From a virus: a stretch of DNA of 64,000 nt. The notes under the pieces were generated by a model. The model did no database searches. It was given only the letters and a program-made list of their open reading frames with translations, and was not told the DNA's origin. The position numbers were made by a program, and so were the translations under genes. Below are positions 53,801-62,841 of the stretch, piece by piece. Numbering within the stretch: the first letter of the stretch is position 1; each line of letters opens with the position of its first letter. Where the stretch lies: IMG/VR virus record IMGVR_UViG_3300031857_007934, positions 62,001 through 126,000 of that record. One strand, given 5' to 3'.

Positions 53801-54300
53801 TTCACAGGCAGTGCTGCGTTTAAGATCTTAATAAACTGTTCAAAATAATTAGAATTACCTCTATCATTCCAACGTACAACTATACCAGCTAGATTTAATC
53901 CAGTGCTGTCAAATACAGATTCTGTAGTCTTTACAGTTTCAAATTTTAATAACCCGTTAGCTGCTTGATTTCGTGTAGCATTATAGGAAATAAGTCTAGC
54001 TAATCTAAGAACGCTTTCTCTGCGTTCTGCTGTTTCTAAGAAATTTTCTCTTGCATTAAGATCGATACGGAAACTAAGATTTTGACCTAAAAATGCAATT
54101 AAATCTATAAGAGCCAAATATTCACTAGACTCAATATAATCGTTAAAATCTTCTGGATAGTTTTGACGCAGATAGTTAATCATCGTACGACGAAGGTTGT
54201 CAAAGTCGTAGCTCTGGAAGTCTGCGTTACGGAAAGATTGGTAAATTGTTTTCCAATCTTCTGTCGCTAATAATCTTGATTGTCTGTCAGTTGAAGACAT
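50866..54300 (-). CDS. 6: Baseplate wedge protein gp6-like
   Basis: 1144 residues, longer than T4 gp6 (660). The N-terminus is diagnostic: L-R-R-T-M-I-N-Y-L-R-Q-N-Y-P-E-D-F-N-D-Y, S-S-E-Y-L-A-L-I-D-L-I-A-F-L-G-Q-N-L, R-I-D-L-N-A-R-E-N-F-L and A-R-L-I-S-Y-N-A. This matches the gp6/J-type baseplate wedge family that forms the inner iris ring. The extra length lies in the middle and C-terminal part. The final residues are Ser-rich. A GATAAATA octamer lies 24 nt before the ATG, with GGGGAAAC as ribosome site. It sits between gp25 and the giant protein, in the T4 order of wedge genes. Confidence 0.85.
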   Translation of the reverse strand: MSSTDRQSRLLATEDWKTIYQSFRNADFQSYDFDNLRRTMINYLRQNYPEDFNDYIESSEYLALIDLIAFLGQNLSFRIDLNARENFLETAERRESVLRLARLISYNATRNQAANGLLKFETVKTTESVFDSTGLNLAGIVVRWNDRGNSNYFEQFIKILNAALPVNGTYGRPIKSDNIAGVLTQQYRFNAANIDIPVYPFTRNIEGTSTRFEIVSSDILNGSIVEEPPLPANNPAFLYRDDGQGASSSNTGFFMHFRQGRLDSGPFTINNPTPNQIVAIDSVNINNTDVWLYSTDSNGIETELWTKLEAIEGNNIIYNSLFRGIRNAYAVQTRIEDRINLIFSDGVFGNLPSGNFKIYYRTSENRNSIINPGALTNVSIDIPYISKNNTQETLTVSLNLKYSISNGAASESNEEIKSNAPATYYTQNRLITAEDYNVGPLGISQDIIKTKSVNRIASGISRYYDLKDASGKYSNTSLFADDGILYKEEFLRKTAFTFATQSDIEGVIYNLIEPILASANTNNFYLAKYGKIIVSDLGVDWSQITKSTNRCTGVFVDADLARQKVGTFTANSLRLVETGSMLKFTAPDGYHFMPDGTLMQGDADHLGSTSYKWAKVISVYGNGTQIDSSGSGSIVLNDIIPEGAVLNQIIPKLSRVLIDDIKSQIIDRVFAYRDFALRYDQEARQWKIITAENINTVNPWSTGKAGDSSGQNLDSSWILNFKTNGQSYTVTYRNLRYVFESAGEIRFFFDSADKIYDPKTGQLVKDKISVLNINRKPDSLVPFTKDYIWTISDAFRDTEGYVDSRKIQVEFFDNDDDGVVDDPDLFEQIVAEAINPSSKFVFQKKYMTTDGVEDFKYFNNSSGTIMVKNNEAAIGSPSSYNDGQVFYLIEEGLFKVLNITNNNTTVTVDYKAFVGRNDLKFHYVHVADSNYRIDPSSTNIIDTYLLTKGYDTEYRKYLSSDTAVQPLPPSSDELFRSYGAEINKIKSISDEVVYHPVKYKSLFGSKARSDLQVTFKIVKNPALTVNNNEIKAKVIDSINRFFSIEYWNFGDTFYFSELSAYVMNGLSPELVSFLMVPKQSDQGFGSLFEVKSESDEIFISAATVSDIEIIDEITATNLKALGNVVTSVSSSKSGIQSSSSRGSY

Positions 54301-54323
54301 ACTGTTTCCCCATCTATATTAGA

Positions 54324-54331
54324 TATTTATC
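54324..54331 (-). promoter_or_regulatory. Late-type promoter octamer (GATAAATA)
   Basis: The minus strand reads GATAAATA within the 55-nt gap, 24 nt before the gp6 ATG at 54300. The spacing to the start codon is similar to that at 28370. Confidence 0.5.
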
Positions 54332-54355
54332 TGTAGCAATTATATGCTAACTTAA

Positions 54356-54793
54356 TTATCCAATACTAGCAGCTTGGTCAAACTTAAATCTTAACTGTTC
54401 TGATATATTATAGGGTAGATATGATAGAGTGCAGTCAATAGAAATGCCAGACTCATAAGTATCAACTATAACTTCTTCTACTTGAACACGCGGATCATAA
54501 TTAACTATTTCTGTAACATTTTGAATAATAGCTTCTTTAACCTGTGCCGTAAATGGTTCGTACAGCATGTCCCATATAATTGTTCCGAAACTAGGGTCAG
54601 ATAATTTTTCACCCTGTCTTATATGGAAATGATTAATTATGTCCTGTTTAATGAGTTCAAAGTCATAGAGAGCAAAACCGTCAGTAGCTTCATTAACTGT
54701 AGAAAATCCTCTATAGGCTCTACCAACTTGTCCTCGTTGCGGTCCTGAAGTTACAGTAACTCTTTTGTAAAGATTTTTTTCTAATGTGCTCAT
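54356..54793 (-). CDS. 25: Baseplate wedge protein gp25-like
   Basis: 145 residues. Matches the gp25/GpW lysozyme-like wedge family: Y-D-F-E-L-I-K-Q-D-I-I-N-H-F, R-Q-G-E-K-L-x-x-P-S-F-G-T, I-W-D-M-L-Y-E-P-F, then N-Y-D-P-R-V and a C-terminal beta pair. The Y-E-P-F segment corresponds to the E-P-R core-bundle segment of contractile injection systems. The family is structural, not enzymatic. The length equals the family norm. It lies directly upstream of gp6, as expected for the wedge core. Confidence 0.88.
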   Translation of the reverse strand: MSTLEKNLYKRVTVTSGPQRGQVGRAYRGFSTVNEATDGFALYDFELIKQDIINHFHIRQGEKLSDPSFGTIIWDMLYEPFTAQVKEAIIQNVTEIVNYDPRVQVEEVIVDTYESGISIDCTLSYLPYNISEQLRFKFDQAASIG

Positions 54794-54805
54794 ACAGTAT
54801 TTACC

Positions 54806-57433
54806 TTACTCTGTTTTACCTTGAGTGCTTTGACGCGGTGGCTGTGGAGAGTCAGCATTAGTAGGTCTGCCGGTTGTAGGATTATTACCAGGTAGTGCTG
54901 ATGTTGACGGAATTCTACCATCATTTCTTACAGGCCATCTTCCACCTTCATGTTTTGCTGCGCTAAAGTGCATAGCATCGTCTATTGATCTCCAATCTCC
55001 TCCCCAACCTAGGCCCCATTTACGACACAACTCTCTGACTTTCTGCACTGGCATGTCTGTTAAAGGTGCGTTTGGTGGTCTTGGGGTGTACATTCCATTA
55101 GGTGCTTGGTTCCTTACGTTTGGCGGCCAGTTAATATCAATAGCTGCGCCGCTGGCATGAATACTCCATTTGTTAGGATTACCGTTAATTTGACGCTTGC
55201 TGTAGCCGCCTAATAGCTTAATTTGATATCCTGTTGCTTCGAGATCGTCAATAAATCCTTGGAAATATTCTTTAAAGCATTCCGCAACCTGTGCAGTTTT
55301 TCCACTCTTTGATCTAACAGCAACTAGTTTACCCTGACCGTCATACCCAACTGTACCGCTGGCTTCGCCGCTGCCAGCTTGTCCATATCCTCCGCCAGAG
55401 CCGCCACCCCTTGCTCCACCAGGTGCTCCAGAAGTGTTGCTGTTTTCGCCATGGAATACGCTATCTCCGCTGTTACTGAATTCATCTTTATTAGCAGGTC
55501 CAATTGCTTGAACAAACGTACTAGTTGCTGCTCCGTCTTTATTCTTACGGAATGTGTCAACTGTAAGAACACGATCAGATAAAGGTAATTCACCAGGAGC
55601 TTCTCTATCTGTTTGATCAGGAACAAAACCTTTTGGATTATAATTTTCATGATGTACCCAAGGCTCATGCTGTGGTGCTCTACAAAGAATACTTTCATAA
55701 GACACTGCCTGTTGCGCACCTGGCGGTATATATGGTAATATAACTTGTGTTAATTTTATAACATTTTCTGCTATTTCAGGTTCTGTAGGCGGTGTTGCGG
55801 GTGTGGCAGCAGTATTAACACCCGACGCTGCTTGTCCACTGTTCCAATGTATAACCCCTGCATCACCTGCTACTATAGATCCACCTAGTAGATTTATTCC
55901 TGATGCTGCTACATGATGTATGCTAGCGCCAGCATTATTAGAGATTGATGCTCCTGCGTTTTCTACAATAGTTGAACCTGCAGAGGAATGAATATGTCCT
56001 GCAGATAAAAAGTCCATTGTTGCTGCTTTGTTAAGGTATTGTGCTCCAGCAGTATCGTTAATGTTTGAGCCGGCTTCTCTATACCAACTGTGACCAGCTT
56101 TTTCATGAAAGTTTTGCGAAGTATTCAAATACACATTGGTTTCGCTTTTTAGATTAAAGTCAGACTTTGTTAAAATCTTCATAGAGTTATCAACTACAAT
56201 ATGATGATTCTGATGTACAGTGGTTTTTAAATCTTTACCCACTTCAAAATTCATATTATACTTAGATTCAATTTGAACTCTACCGCTTTCGATGCCGTTG
56301 TCTGATTCTTTACCATCTGAGAATCTAGCTTGTGCTCTTATGTTAACGTTTCTACCTGCATCAATATTAAAATCTCTTTCAGCAGTAAAGTTTATGTCAT
56401 TGTTAGACATAACACTAATACTATCATAAGCATAGATATCTATCTTACCGTCTGAAGTTAATTCTATCCAAGCCGTTCCTCTACTGTTAGCTATATAGAT
56501 TAAATCTTCAGAATTGTGTAAAAGGATTTGATGTCCGGTTCTAGTTCTAAATCTTAATAACTCGTTTTGAGGAATAGTTTCGTCGCCGCCCTGTTCGCCA
56601 CCTTCTTTATTAATGTATATAGGAGGGCCATCAGCAGCATGTGTAGCTCGAACAAACTTATCATCACCGTCATCCATTACAAACGACGACCCGCCTAGTC
56701 TATTAAAGGGATAATCTGCTGCTTCTGTTGCCGAGCCGTATTTTGCTGTAGGATGTTGATTTCTTTTATCTAAAGGTCCAGGTGTGCTAATACCAAACAC
56801 CATTGAAGGTGCTTCTCGCCTTGCACTAGAAGTTGTTGTGCCCCTAGCTTCATCAACTAGCAACCCTTGAACTTCTAATATTTCAGTAAAATCTTTATTG
56901 TAAGGTTTTTCAAATAGAGTTGGATCTACTTTAGATCCTTGTTCAATTAGTTTATTATATTCGCCAACGGGTAGCTTTTGACCTTTTAAGTTTTGAGGTG
57001 TTCCAGCTGTTGTAAGAGTAGTTGATGCTTGTCCTGCGCCTGGCATCATGTAATTCATACCCTGATCTTGTATGCAGCCAATCCAATACCCGTAGGCTGT
57101 ATTTCCTTCAGCAAATATTACAAGTACTCTAGTTCCCACATCCGGTGGGACCATCCACATTCCATAACTTTTTTGTGTGTGCTGAAATCCGTCGTTAGGT
57201 GTTAAACCATTAGAAGGGGTTACTCCGTAAAAAGGACTAAGGTATCTAACTGTTACTAATTGTCCGCTACGTTGGGGTGTTCCACCCGCTTCAGTATTTT
57301 TGATCAGTTCAACTTCAAGTGTCCCCATATACATCGGGTCAAGATGGCTTACTATTACTGCCTCGTAAGGACCTGCGTCTCTTAACGGTGTAACAGCGTC
57401 ACTGGTTCTTGAATATGAGTTTGTTGCTGTCAT
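54806..57433 (-). CDS. gp5-like baseplate hub/needle protein with C-terminal M15 (VanY-type) peptidase
   Basis: 875 residues. The N-terminal part is an OB-fold hub domain as in gp5/VgrG: Y-E-A-V-I-V-S-H-L-D-P-x-Y-M-G-T-L-E-V, P-P-D-V-G-T-R-V-L-V-I-F, Y-G-Y-W-I-G. A repetitive middle (D-F-N-I-D-A-G-R-N-V-N-I-R, then similar units to about residue 530) should form the triple-stranded beta-helix needle. A Gly-rich linker near 680-695 leads to a peptidase M15 domain. Its zinc motifs are S-I-H-A-S-G-A-A-I-D (about 757-768) and D-A-M-H-F (about 820-825). In T4 gp5 a lysozyme domain lies between the OB-fold and the needle; here the cell-wall enzyme is of a different type and sits after the needle. 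It probably cuts peptidoglycan peptides during injection. Confidence 0.82.
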   Translation of the reverse strand: MTATNSYSRTSDAVTPLRDAGPYEAVIVSHLDPMYMGTLEVELIKNTEAGGTPQRSGQLVTVRYLSPFYGVTPSNGLTPNDGFQHTQKSYGMWMVPPDVGTRVLVIFAEGNTAYGYWIGCIQDQGMNYMMPGAGQASTTLTTAGTPQNLKGQKLPVGEYNKLIEQGSKVDPTLFEKPYNKDFTEILEVQGLLVDEARGTTTSSARREAPSMVFGISTPGPLDKRNQHPTAKYGSATEAADYPFNRLGGSSFVMDDGDDKFVRATHAADGPPIYINKEGGEQGGDETIPQNELLRFRTRTGHQILLHNSEDLIYIANSRGTAWIELTSDGKIDIYAYDSISVMSNNDINFTAERDFNIDAGRNVNIRAQARFSDGKESDNGIESGRVQIESKYNMNFEVGKDLKTTVHQNHHIVVDNSMKILTKSDFNLKSETNVYLNTSQNFHEKAGHSWYREAGSNINDTAGAQYLNKAATMDFLSAGHIHSSAGSTIVENAGASISNNAGASIHHVAASGINLLGGSIVAGDAGVIHWNSGQAASGVNTAATPATPPTEPEIAENVIKLTQVILPYIPPGAQQAVSYESILCRAPQHEPWVHHENYNPKGFVPDQTDREAPGELPLSDRVLTVDTFRKNKDGAATSTFVQAIGPANKDEFSNSGDSVFHGENSNTSGAPGGARGGGSGGGYGQAGSGEASGTVGYDGQGKLVAVRSKSGKTAQVAECFKEYFQGFIDDLEATGYQIKLLGGYSKRQINGNPNKWSIHASGAAIDINWPPNVRNQAPNGMYTPRPPNAPLTDMPVQKVRELCRKWGLGWGGDWRSIDDAMHFSAAKHEGGRWPVRNDGRIPSTSALPGNNPTTGRPTNADSPQPPRQSTQGKTE

Positions 57434-57441
57434 TGTAATCC

Positions 57442-59184
57442 TTAACTAAATGTTACCACTGGTGGAACTGCTGATATTTGTGCGCTCATATTTGGTTGAA
57501 TTAAATCTATTCCAAAACTTCTAGCTTGGGAAACTATTCTAGGAACTGTTACATTTACTAGGGTAGTTAAATCAGCTAACGAATTATTATAAGTAGGATC
57601 TTCTCTTGTTCTACGCTGACGTTCGGCTGTAGTTAGTCCGTATGGAGATCCTAGATTGATTTTATTTTGCAGTCCTGTTACTCTAGTTTGTGCAGTAAAA
57701 ACTGCTGCTTCGGCGGCGGCGATCTCTGTAGGATTTCCGCCTGCTTGAGCTGTTATTAAATTTGCTCTAGCAGTATTAAGCGTTGTTTGTGCTACAATCA
57801 ATTCGCTCTGTAAAAATGTACCATAAGACTCGCTCTGATTGTTGTAAATTTGTGTCATTGTAGAAATCAAACTAGCAATGTCTCGTTTTGCTTTATCAAG
57901 AGACTGTTGTAATCTAACAGAGTTATCTCTCTTATTTGTTTGTTCTTGTTTTGGTTTAGTCAACAGCAAGCCGCCGGCTAATATTGCGCCCGTCAGCAAT
58001 GTTGGTATATTGCTTGCCTGTTTTTCCGGAGGCTTTGGTAATCCTCTTGGGGCTGGGCCAAACAGTCCTGACCTTGGTTCTGCTCTTGGTGGAGTAGATC
58101 CCGGAATTGGTGTTGGTGGAAGTCTTCCTGGCACTGTTAGTAGTTGGCTAGGATCATAAGGATCTGTAAACAGATCAGAGTATCTTCCAGGCTGTGTTGC
58201 TACACGATCTCTACCTTCCATTAGATTTCTAAGTTCTTCTTCTGTAAAATTTTCAGGATCTTTGACACCATCTGCAGATGCTACACCTGCTTGAGAAGCA
58301 GGTGTGTTTGCTGCTGTCGCACTGTTGGCTTGGTTATATGCTGCAACAGACGATGTTCCATACAACGTTATATCAGTTACTTTTTTACCCGTTCTAAAAT
58401 CATATCTATCGTCAAGAGGATCTATTACTTCATAAACGTATACATTTTCTGCAGGCGGCAAGCCCTGTCGCTGTGCTGTTGTATTATTTCCTGTAACACG
58501 TCTGCCATCATGTGTACCACCGCCGGTAGCAAAATTATTCATTCTTGCTCTATTAGATTCACCTTGTGGTGAATGAGCATTGCTTCCTGTTACAGATCCG
58601 TTACTAGTTTCTACATCTTTAACTGTAGCGCCAGTGCCTCCAGCTCTTATATCTATTAACGCAGCTACAAACGTGTCAGGGTTATGATGTGCTTTATTTG
58701 TGCCGTCTCCTGCATAAAATGATTGGCCTTTTTGAACCTGTCGATGCGCACCTCTCATATCATAAGGCACAGGAATACTAGCAAATTCTTTTGCTAGTTC
58801 AACACAAAATTTCTGTGCGTTTTCTAATTCTGAACCGCCAAGACTCTTTGACTTAAATTGATTATATTTACGAAAACGTGATAAACGCTTTATCATCATA
58901 GCGTCTTGTACATCAGCGGTGTATCTAGTTTGTGTTGGATCAAGAGTAAAGGCTTTAGATTCTTCTTCAACAATTGCCTTAAGCATTTGATACTTGCCTA
59001 CAGCACTAGACCAATTTCTGCGAGTTCTTACAATTTCAGATTGCCAGAGAATAACTTCTGCGACAGTTTTTTCAACAAGATTTACTTCGTCGCCACCGTA
59101 GACAGTATTATAACTCTTAGCTTCTTTTTTAGAACATAAGTTTAATACTGCTTTATCTTGTTGTGTGATTGATTGTGTTGCCAT
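57442..59184 (-). CDS. Baseplate-associated lysozyme-like (lytic transglycosylase-type) protein
   Basis: 580 residues. The first about 190 residues resemble lambda-R-type and related muramidases: E21 in K-K-E-A-K-S-Y-N-T-V-Y-G-G (candidate catalytic acid), S-S-A-V-G-K-Y-Q-M-L, Q-D-A-M-M, F-A-S-I-P, and G-Q-S-F-Y-A-G-D-G-T-N-K-A. A Pro/Gly-rich region follows. A hydrophobic stretch near residues 391-407 (I-P-T-L-L-T-G-A-I-L-A-G-G-L-L-L-T) could enter a membrane. A likely coiled coil comes next (about 415-520). It lies between the hub-type genes, so it is probably a virion enzyme and not an endolysin. Confidence 0.6.
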   Translation of the reverse strand: MATQSITQQDKAVLNLCSKKEAKSYNTVYGGDEVNLVEKTVAEVILWQSEIVRTRRNWSSAVGKYQMLKAIVEEESKAFTLDPTQTRYTADVQDAMMIKRLSRFRKYNQFKSKSLGGSELENAQKFCVELAKEFASIPVPYDMRGAHRQVQKGQSFYAGDGTNKAHHNPDTFVAALIDIRAGGTGATVKDVETSNGSVTGSNAHSPQGESNRARMNNFATGGGTHDGRRVTGNNTTAQRQGLPPAENVYVYEVIDPLDDRYDFRTGKKVTDITLYGTSSVAAYNQANSATAANTPASQAGVASADGVKDPENFTEEELRNLMEGRDRVATQPGRYSDLFTDPYDPSQLLTVPGRLPPTPIPGSTPPRAEPRSGLFGPAPRGLPKPPEKQASNIPTLLTGAILAGGLLLTKPKQEQTNKRDNSVRLQQSLDKAKRDIASLISTMTQIYNNQSESYGTFLQSELIVAQTTLNTARANLITAQAGGNPTEIAAAEAAVFTAQTRVTGLQNKINLGSPYGLTTAERQRRTREDPTYNNSLADLTTLVNVTVPRIVSQARSFGIDLIQPNMSAQISAVPPVVTFS

Positions 59185-59195
59185 TTAATATTCCA

Positions 59196-62100
59196 TTAAC
59201 CAGTAGGTGGACGCAAACCTACAGCCCTAGCTTGAGTACTTAATCCTGACGCTAAAGAATTTACTGAAGATTGGATACGTCCTATAGTTTCGTTACTAGT
59301 TAGTGCTCCTGCTGCTGTTGTTAAACTGCCGCCTATTCCAGGTAACGGTGGCAGATTAGGTGCTGAAGGAAGATTAAATGGTAATGACCCGTTAGCAGGA
59401 ACATTTAATCCGCTACGTTGTAGTGTACTAGATAAATTTGAAGCATTAACTGCTGCCAAAGACGGCAAACCACTAGAAAAATTATTTGGTAATTTTAAAG
59501 GAAATATCGTAGAAGTTAGATTAGCCGTAATGCCTAATCTTGACGCCGAATCTATTGGAAGGTTTGCTAATTCTTCTGCAGGTATAACACTAGCAATGCT
59601 GGATAGAGGATTAGTTACCACTTGTGAAGGCGAGGCTGGAGTTTCACCTGTCATTAATCTAGCTTGAGAAAACGATGCTGCTGATCCTTCATCTATATTA
59701 AGATTTTGTATACCAGTAAGAGTACGATCTACATCTGCAGAAGTAGGTGCTGCAAGTGGTGCTTGTTCTGGATTAGGATTAATATTTTGAGCAACATCGG
59801 GTACTGTTACATTTTCTCTAGCCCCTGTCTGCAATACACCAGAATTATTAACTGTTCCTGGTTCGCCATTTTGTCCGGGAACTCTTATTACTTTTAAAAG
59901 CTGTTTAAATGTTCCTGCAGAAAAAGTACTAGTTGCAGTCACTACTTGATAAAGTCCGCTGAAAGGTCTAACATAGGTTGGAAAATCCATTGTAGATCCG
60001 TTCATAAAATAATCTAACGGAGTTAAAAAGTTTATAACCACAAAAACTTCATCACGCATGTATGACATAGTGCCATCAGCAGTAACCGTTGGTTCGCCGG
60101 GCGCAGGATTATAATTTCCTACACTAGAGGGAATGTAATAAGGATCTCCCCAAATTGTCATTTCTGCTGTAACCATGTCTGCAGGACTGTTAATAAGCCT
60201 ATTGTGAAATTCTTCTGCAATAGCCCGTTTAACACTTTGATCAACAGTTCCTATTCTAGTGCCGCCGCTGGATACAGATCGATTAGATGCAGTATATTCT
60301 ACACCCGGAACTGCTTCACCATTGTTACTAGCAGGTGTTGGAGTGTCACCACTAGAAGCAACAACTGTACCAGGTCTTGGTCCTGTAGAAGTGTTTTCTT
60401 GACCTATTGTAGTAGCTGAATTCTGTCCTATATCAGATCTAATATTTTGGAAAAATGCTAGATTAAAATTTATATCAAAATCTAACACATCTTCATTTTG
60501 ACCAGTATAGTAATAGTTGTACTCTTTTTTTGCTTGGTCTTTTACCTGAGTTACATTAGCAGGAGTTTGACCCGGGGCTAACTGCCTAGCTTCATATGTC
60601 CAATAAGGATGTACAGCATACACATATGTTTTTCTAGGTCTACCAATCTGCGCCTGTATACCCCCTTCGTCGGGCTCTACAAATACCATAGTTTCAATTC
60701 TAAAATGTTTTTTAAACCCGTTTTGTGAAGGTGCTGCTGCTTGTTCCTGAACATAAGAACTGCTCATCAAAACTTCTGTTATGATATCTGTCATTTTAGC
60801 GCCTTCAGTAAAATTAAATTTTCTAGATTTTTCCGAAGGTGCATTTGACGGACTGTCTCTTTGTATAGTCGAAGTTTCTTGATTAATTACAGCGCCAGCA
60901 CGACCATGTGACTGATCGCCACCAGCTCTAGTATCTACTACTACAGGGCTTAGGCCAAAATCATTCATATTAGCTGTATTTTCAGCCCAGGCCTTTAAGA
61001 ACAAATAAGTGTTTGGTGCTGTACTGATTACAGGCACCGAGGCTGCGGCAGCATTAGGATTAGGATTGCGCACAGGTTCTCCAATGCCCCTACGACGTCT
61101 TTCTTGATCGTCGGCATCTTGTGTTGCTTTTAGTGCGCTTGTATCAACACTTTTACTTTCTATTGCCTTTATTAGATCCTGTTGTGTTTTTGGAAAACAG
61201 ATTAGATATCGATCATATCCTTTTATAACTTTCTTATCTTCAAGTGTTTCTATTTGACCATTGACCGTATAAGTAACAGATTCTTTACTAGTTTCTAAAA
61301 TAGCATGTACAGTATCACCGTATGCGCTAGTAGCTACTTTTGTTTTATTTGCAACGTCACTTAGAGCAGATTCATTAAACGGAACAGCAGTACATTGATA
61401 GGTGCTACCTTGCTGTCCTATGTTAAGATCCATCTTATTAATTCTTATTGGAATATATGCCGGAGGAGTTATATATGCATCTTTTTCTCCATTCTCATCC
61501 CAACCTAAAAATTCTATTTTAATACAAAACGGTGCTTCTAAGTAGCTAGAAAACCCGCATTCTTGAGAGCCTATCATCATGGCCTCAATAATTTTTCCCA
61601 TACTGTATGGTTCTATAATTTTAAAAGTAACGTTAGTTCCTAAAGCTGTACTGGTGTTAGGATTTGGACATATAACTGCACTGACTTCAAGATCTTCAAT
61701 AAAATATTCTGCGTCTTCTTCGCCCTCAGCAAAAGTTCTAATCCTTTTAGCATAACCAGAACTTCTTAGGCCGCCGCCAGACTTTAGTAATACTTTTTTA
61801 AATCCGTCAGCATTACGATAGCTTGACGGGTTGTTTACTTGGTCGGCATCTAAAATGCCCAGTGTTATGATATAATTGTTAGAATTAGAATCTCTTAAAG
61901 GATTTAAAATTCTGCCTTCAGGAGTTTTTACATAGTTAGTTATACCGTCATTTTTAGCTGACCCTTGACCTACTTCTGGTTTGTAAGATTCCATAAAAGT
62001 TCTAGCACGTTGTATCAGTGCTACACCAGAAAGGTCAGCAGAACTCCTATTAACCACTGTTACTGAATTAAACGGGCCAATATTGCTTTTTGCAACAGTT

Positions 62101-62534
62101 GATCCTATAGAACCTAAACTTTCAATCGTAGCTGCAAAAGATCCTAAATTTGAAGATTTTAATTTGCCTGCTATAAGACTTTGTACAGACGGAGGTTTAG
62201 ATTGGCCTCCTAGCAGTCCTCCTAGACTGGTTGTAGATCCTAAACTACTCAGCTTGTTTATTGCACCAAGTGCTGCGCCGCCTTGATTTAATAACTTTGA
62301 AACAGGATTAAAATCACCTAATAATTGATTTGACAATCCACCAATAGCAGACAGTGGATTAGCATTAGGATTGGCAGAACCGTTTTGAGAAAGATTTCTA
62401 GAAACAGCATTTACACCGTTAGGAAAATTAGAACTATTTGAAAACGTATTTGTCGTGAGAGTATTAAAAGAAGATGTTATTCCATTAATAGCACTAGTCA
62501 CACCGCTTGATATAGATCCTAATGATATGGCCAT
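59196..62534 (-). CDS. Large baseplate hub-type structural protein (1112 aa)
   Basis: 1112 residues. The first about 150 residues are low-complexity Ser/Asn/Gly. A globular part follows with F-K-I-I-E-P-Y-S-M-G, Y-L-E-A-P-F-C-I-K-I-E-F-L-G-W-D-E-N-G, and I-P-I-R-I-N-K-M-D-L-N-I. This pattern is familiar from large baseplate proteins of marine T4-like phages. Another folded region near 600-690 has H-F-R-I-E-T-M-V-F-V and Y-V-Y-A-V-H-P-Y-W. The C-terminal about 200 residues are again Ser/Asn/Pro-rich. It sits between gp53 and the lysozyme-like protein, so a hub role (the place of gp27) is plausible but not shown by sequence. Confidence 0.55.
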   Translation of the reverse strand: MAISLGSISSGVTSAINGITSSFNTLTTNTFSNSSNFPNGVNAVSRNLSQNGSANPNANPLSAIGGLSNQLLGDFNPVSKLLNQGGAALGAINKLSSLGSTTSLGGLLGGQSKPPSVQSLIAGKLKSSNLGSFAATIESLGSIGSTVAKSNIGPFNSVTVVNRSSADLSGVALIQRARTFMESYKPEVGQGSAKNDGITNYVKTPEGRILNPLRDSNSNNYIITLGILDADQVNNPSSYRNADGFKKVLLKSGGGLRSSGYAKRIRTFAEGEEDAEYFIEDLEVSAVICPNPNTSTALGTNVTFKIIEPYSMGKIIEAMMIGSQECGFSSYLEAPFCIKIEFLGWDENGEKDAYITPPAYIPIRINKMDLNIGQQGSTYQCTAVPFNESALSDVANKTKVATSAYGDTVHAILETSKESVTYTVNGQIETLEDKKVIKGYDRYLICFPKTQQDLIKAIESKSVDTSALKATQDADDQERRRRGIGEPVRNPNPNAAAASVPVISTAPNTYLFLKAWAENTANMNDFGLSPVVVDTRAGGDQSHGRAGAVINQETSTIQRDSPSNAPSEKSRKFNFTEGAKMTDIITEVLMSSSYVQEQAAAPSQNGFKKHFRIETMVFVEPDEGGIQAQIGRPRKTYVYAVHPYWTYEARQLAPGQTPANVTQVKDQAKKEYNYYYTGQNEDVLDFDINFNLAFFQNIRSDIGQNSATTIGQENTSTGPRPGTVVASSGDTPTPASNNGEAVPGVEYTASNRSVSSGGTRIGTVDQSVKRAIAEEFHNRLINSPADMVTAEMTIWGDPYYIPSSVGNYNPAPGEPTVTADGTMSYMRDEVFVVINFLTPLDYFMNGSTMDFPTYVRPFSGLYQVVTATSTFSAGTFKQLLKVIRVPGQNGEPGTVNNSGVLQTGARENVTVPDVAQNINPNPEQAPLAAPTSADVDRTLTGIQNLNIDEGSAASFSQARLMTGETPASPSQVVTNPLSSIASVIPAEELANLPIDSASRLGITANLTSTIFPLKLPNNFSSGLPSLAAVNASNLSSTLQRSGLNVPANGSLPFNLPSAPNLPPLPGIGGSLTTAAGALTSNETIGRIQSSVNSLASGLSTQARAVGLRPPTG

Positions 62535-62535
62535 C

Positions 62536-62841
62536 TTACTTTCCTAAAAGCTGTCTCAATTTTTGTCCCTGTGGAAGATATATTTTTGTACCTGCAACAA
62601 AGTCATAGATAGGATCTTTAATAACGTCTAAGTTTCTTTGCGCAAAAATCCACCATAGATTTTTTTCTCCGTAGAGATCGTAAGCTAATAAATCAGGTCT
62701 ATGTGTATAAGACGAAGTTATTTCATAAAGAATATCATCAGAGGCTGCAGGTACAGCACGTATTTTCATAATATCAAGATACCCAGAACTTGTAATATTA
62801 GTTGTGCCGTAAGGACCTAGTGTCTTACTATTAGTTGCCAT
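62536..62841 (-). CDS. 53: Baseplate wedge protein gp53-like
   Basis: 101 residues. The core H-R-P-D-L-L-A-Y-D-L-Y-G, N-L-W-W-I-F-A-Q-R-N and D-P-I-Y-D-F-V-A-G-T-K-I-Y-L-P is the gp53 / LysM-like wedge signature seen across T4-like marine phages. It is shorter than T4 gp53 (about 196 aa), consistent with a reduced version. Its ATG overlaps the preceding stop by one base (TAATG), so it is coupled to the gp48/54-like gene. It is spaced 1 nt from the 1112-aa gene. Confidence 0.68.
   Translation of the reverse strand: MATNSKTLGPYGTTNITSSGYLDIMKIRAVPAASDDILYEITSSYTHRPDLLAYDLYGEKNLWWIFAQRNLDVIKDPIYDFVAGTKIYLPQGQKLRQLLGK

Noticed and set aside
54798-54805. GGTAAATA before gp25 as a late promoter
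   Set aside because: It lies only 5 nt from the ATG, which leaves no room for a transcript start and ribosome site, and it differs from the consensus.
55324-55719. A 131-aa minus-strand protein in another frame within the hub gene
   Set aside because: It lies entirely inside the linker and peptidase region of the gp5-like gene and shows no recognisable motif.
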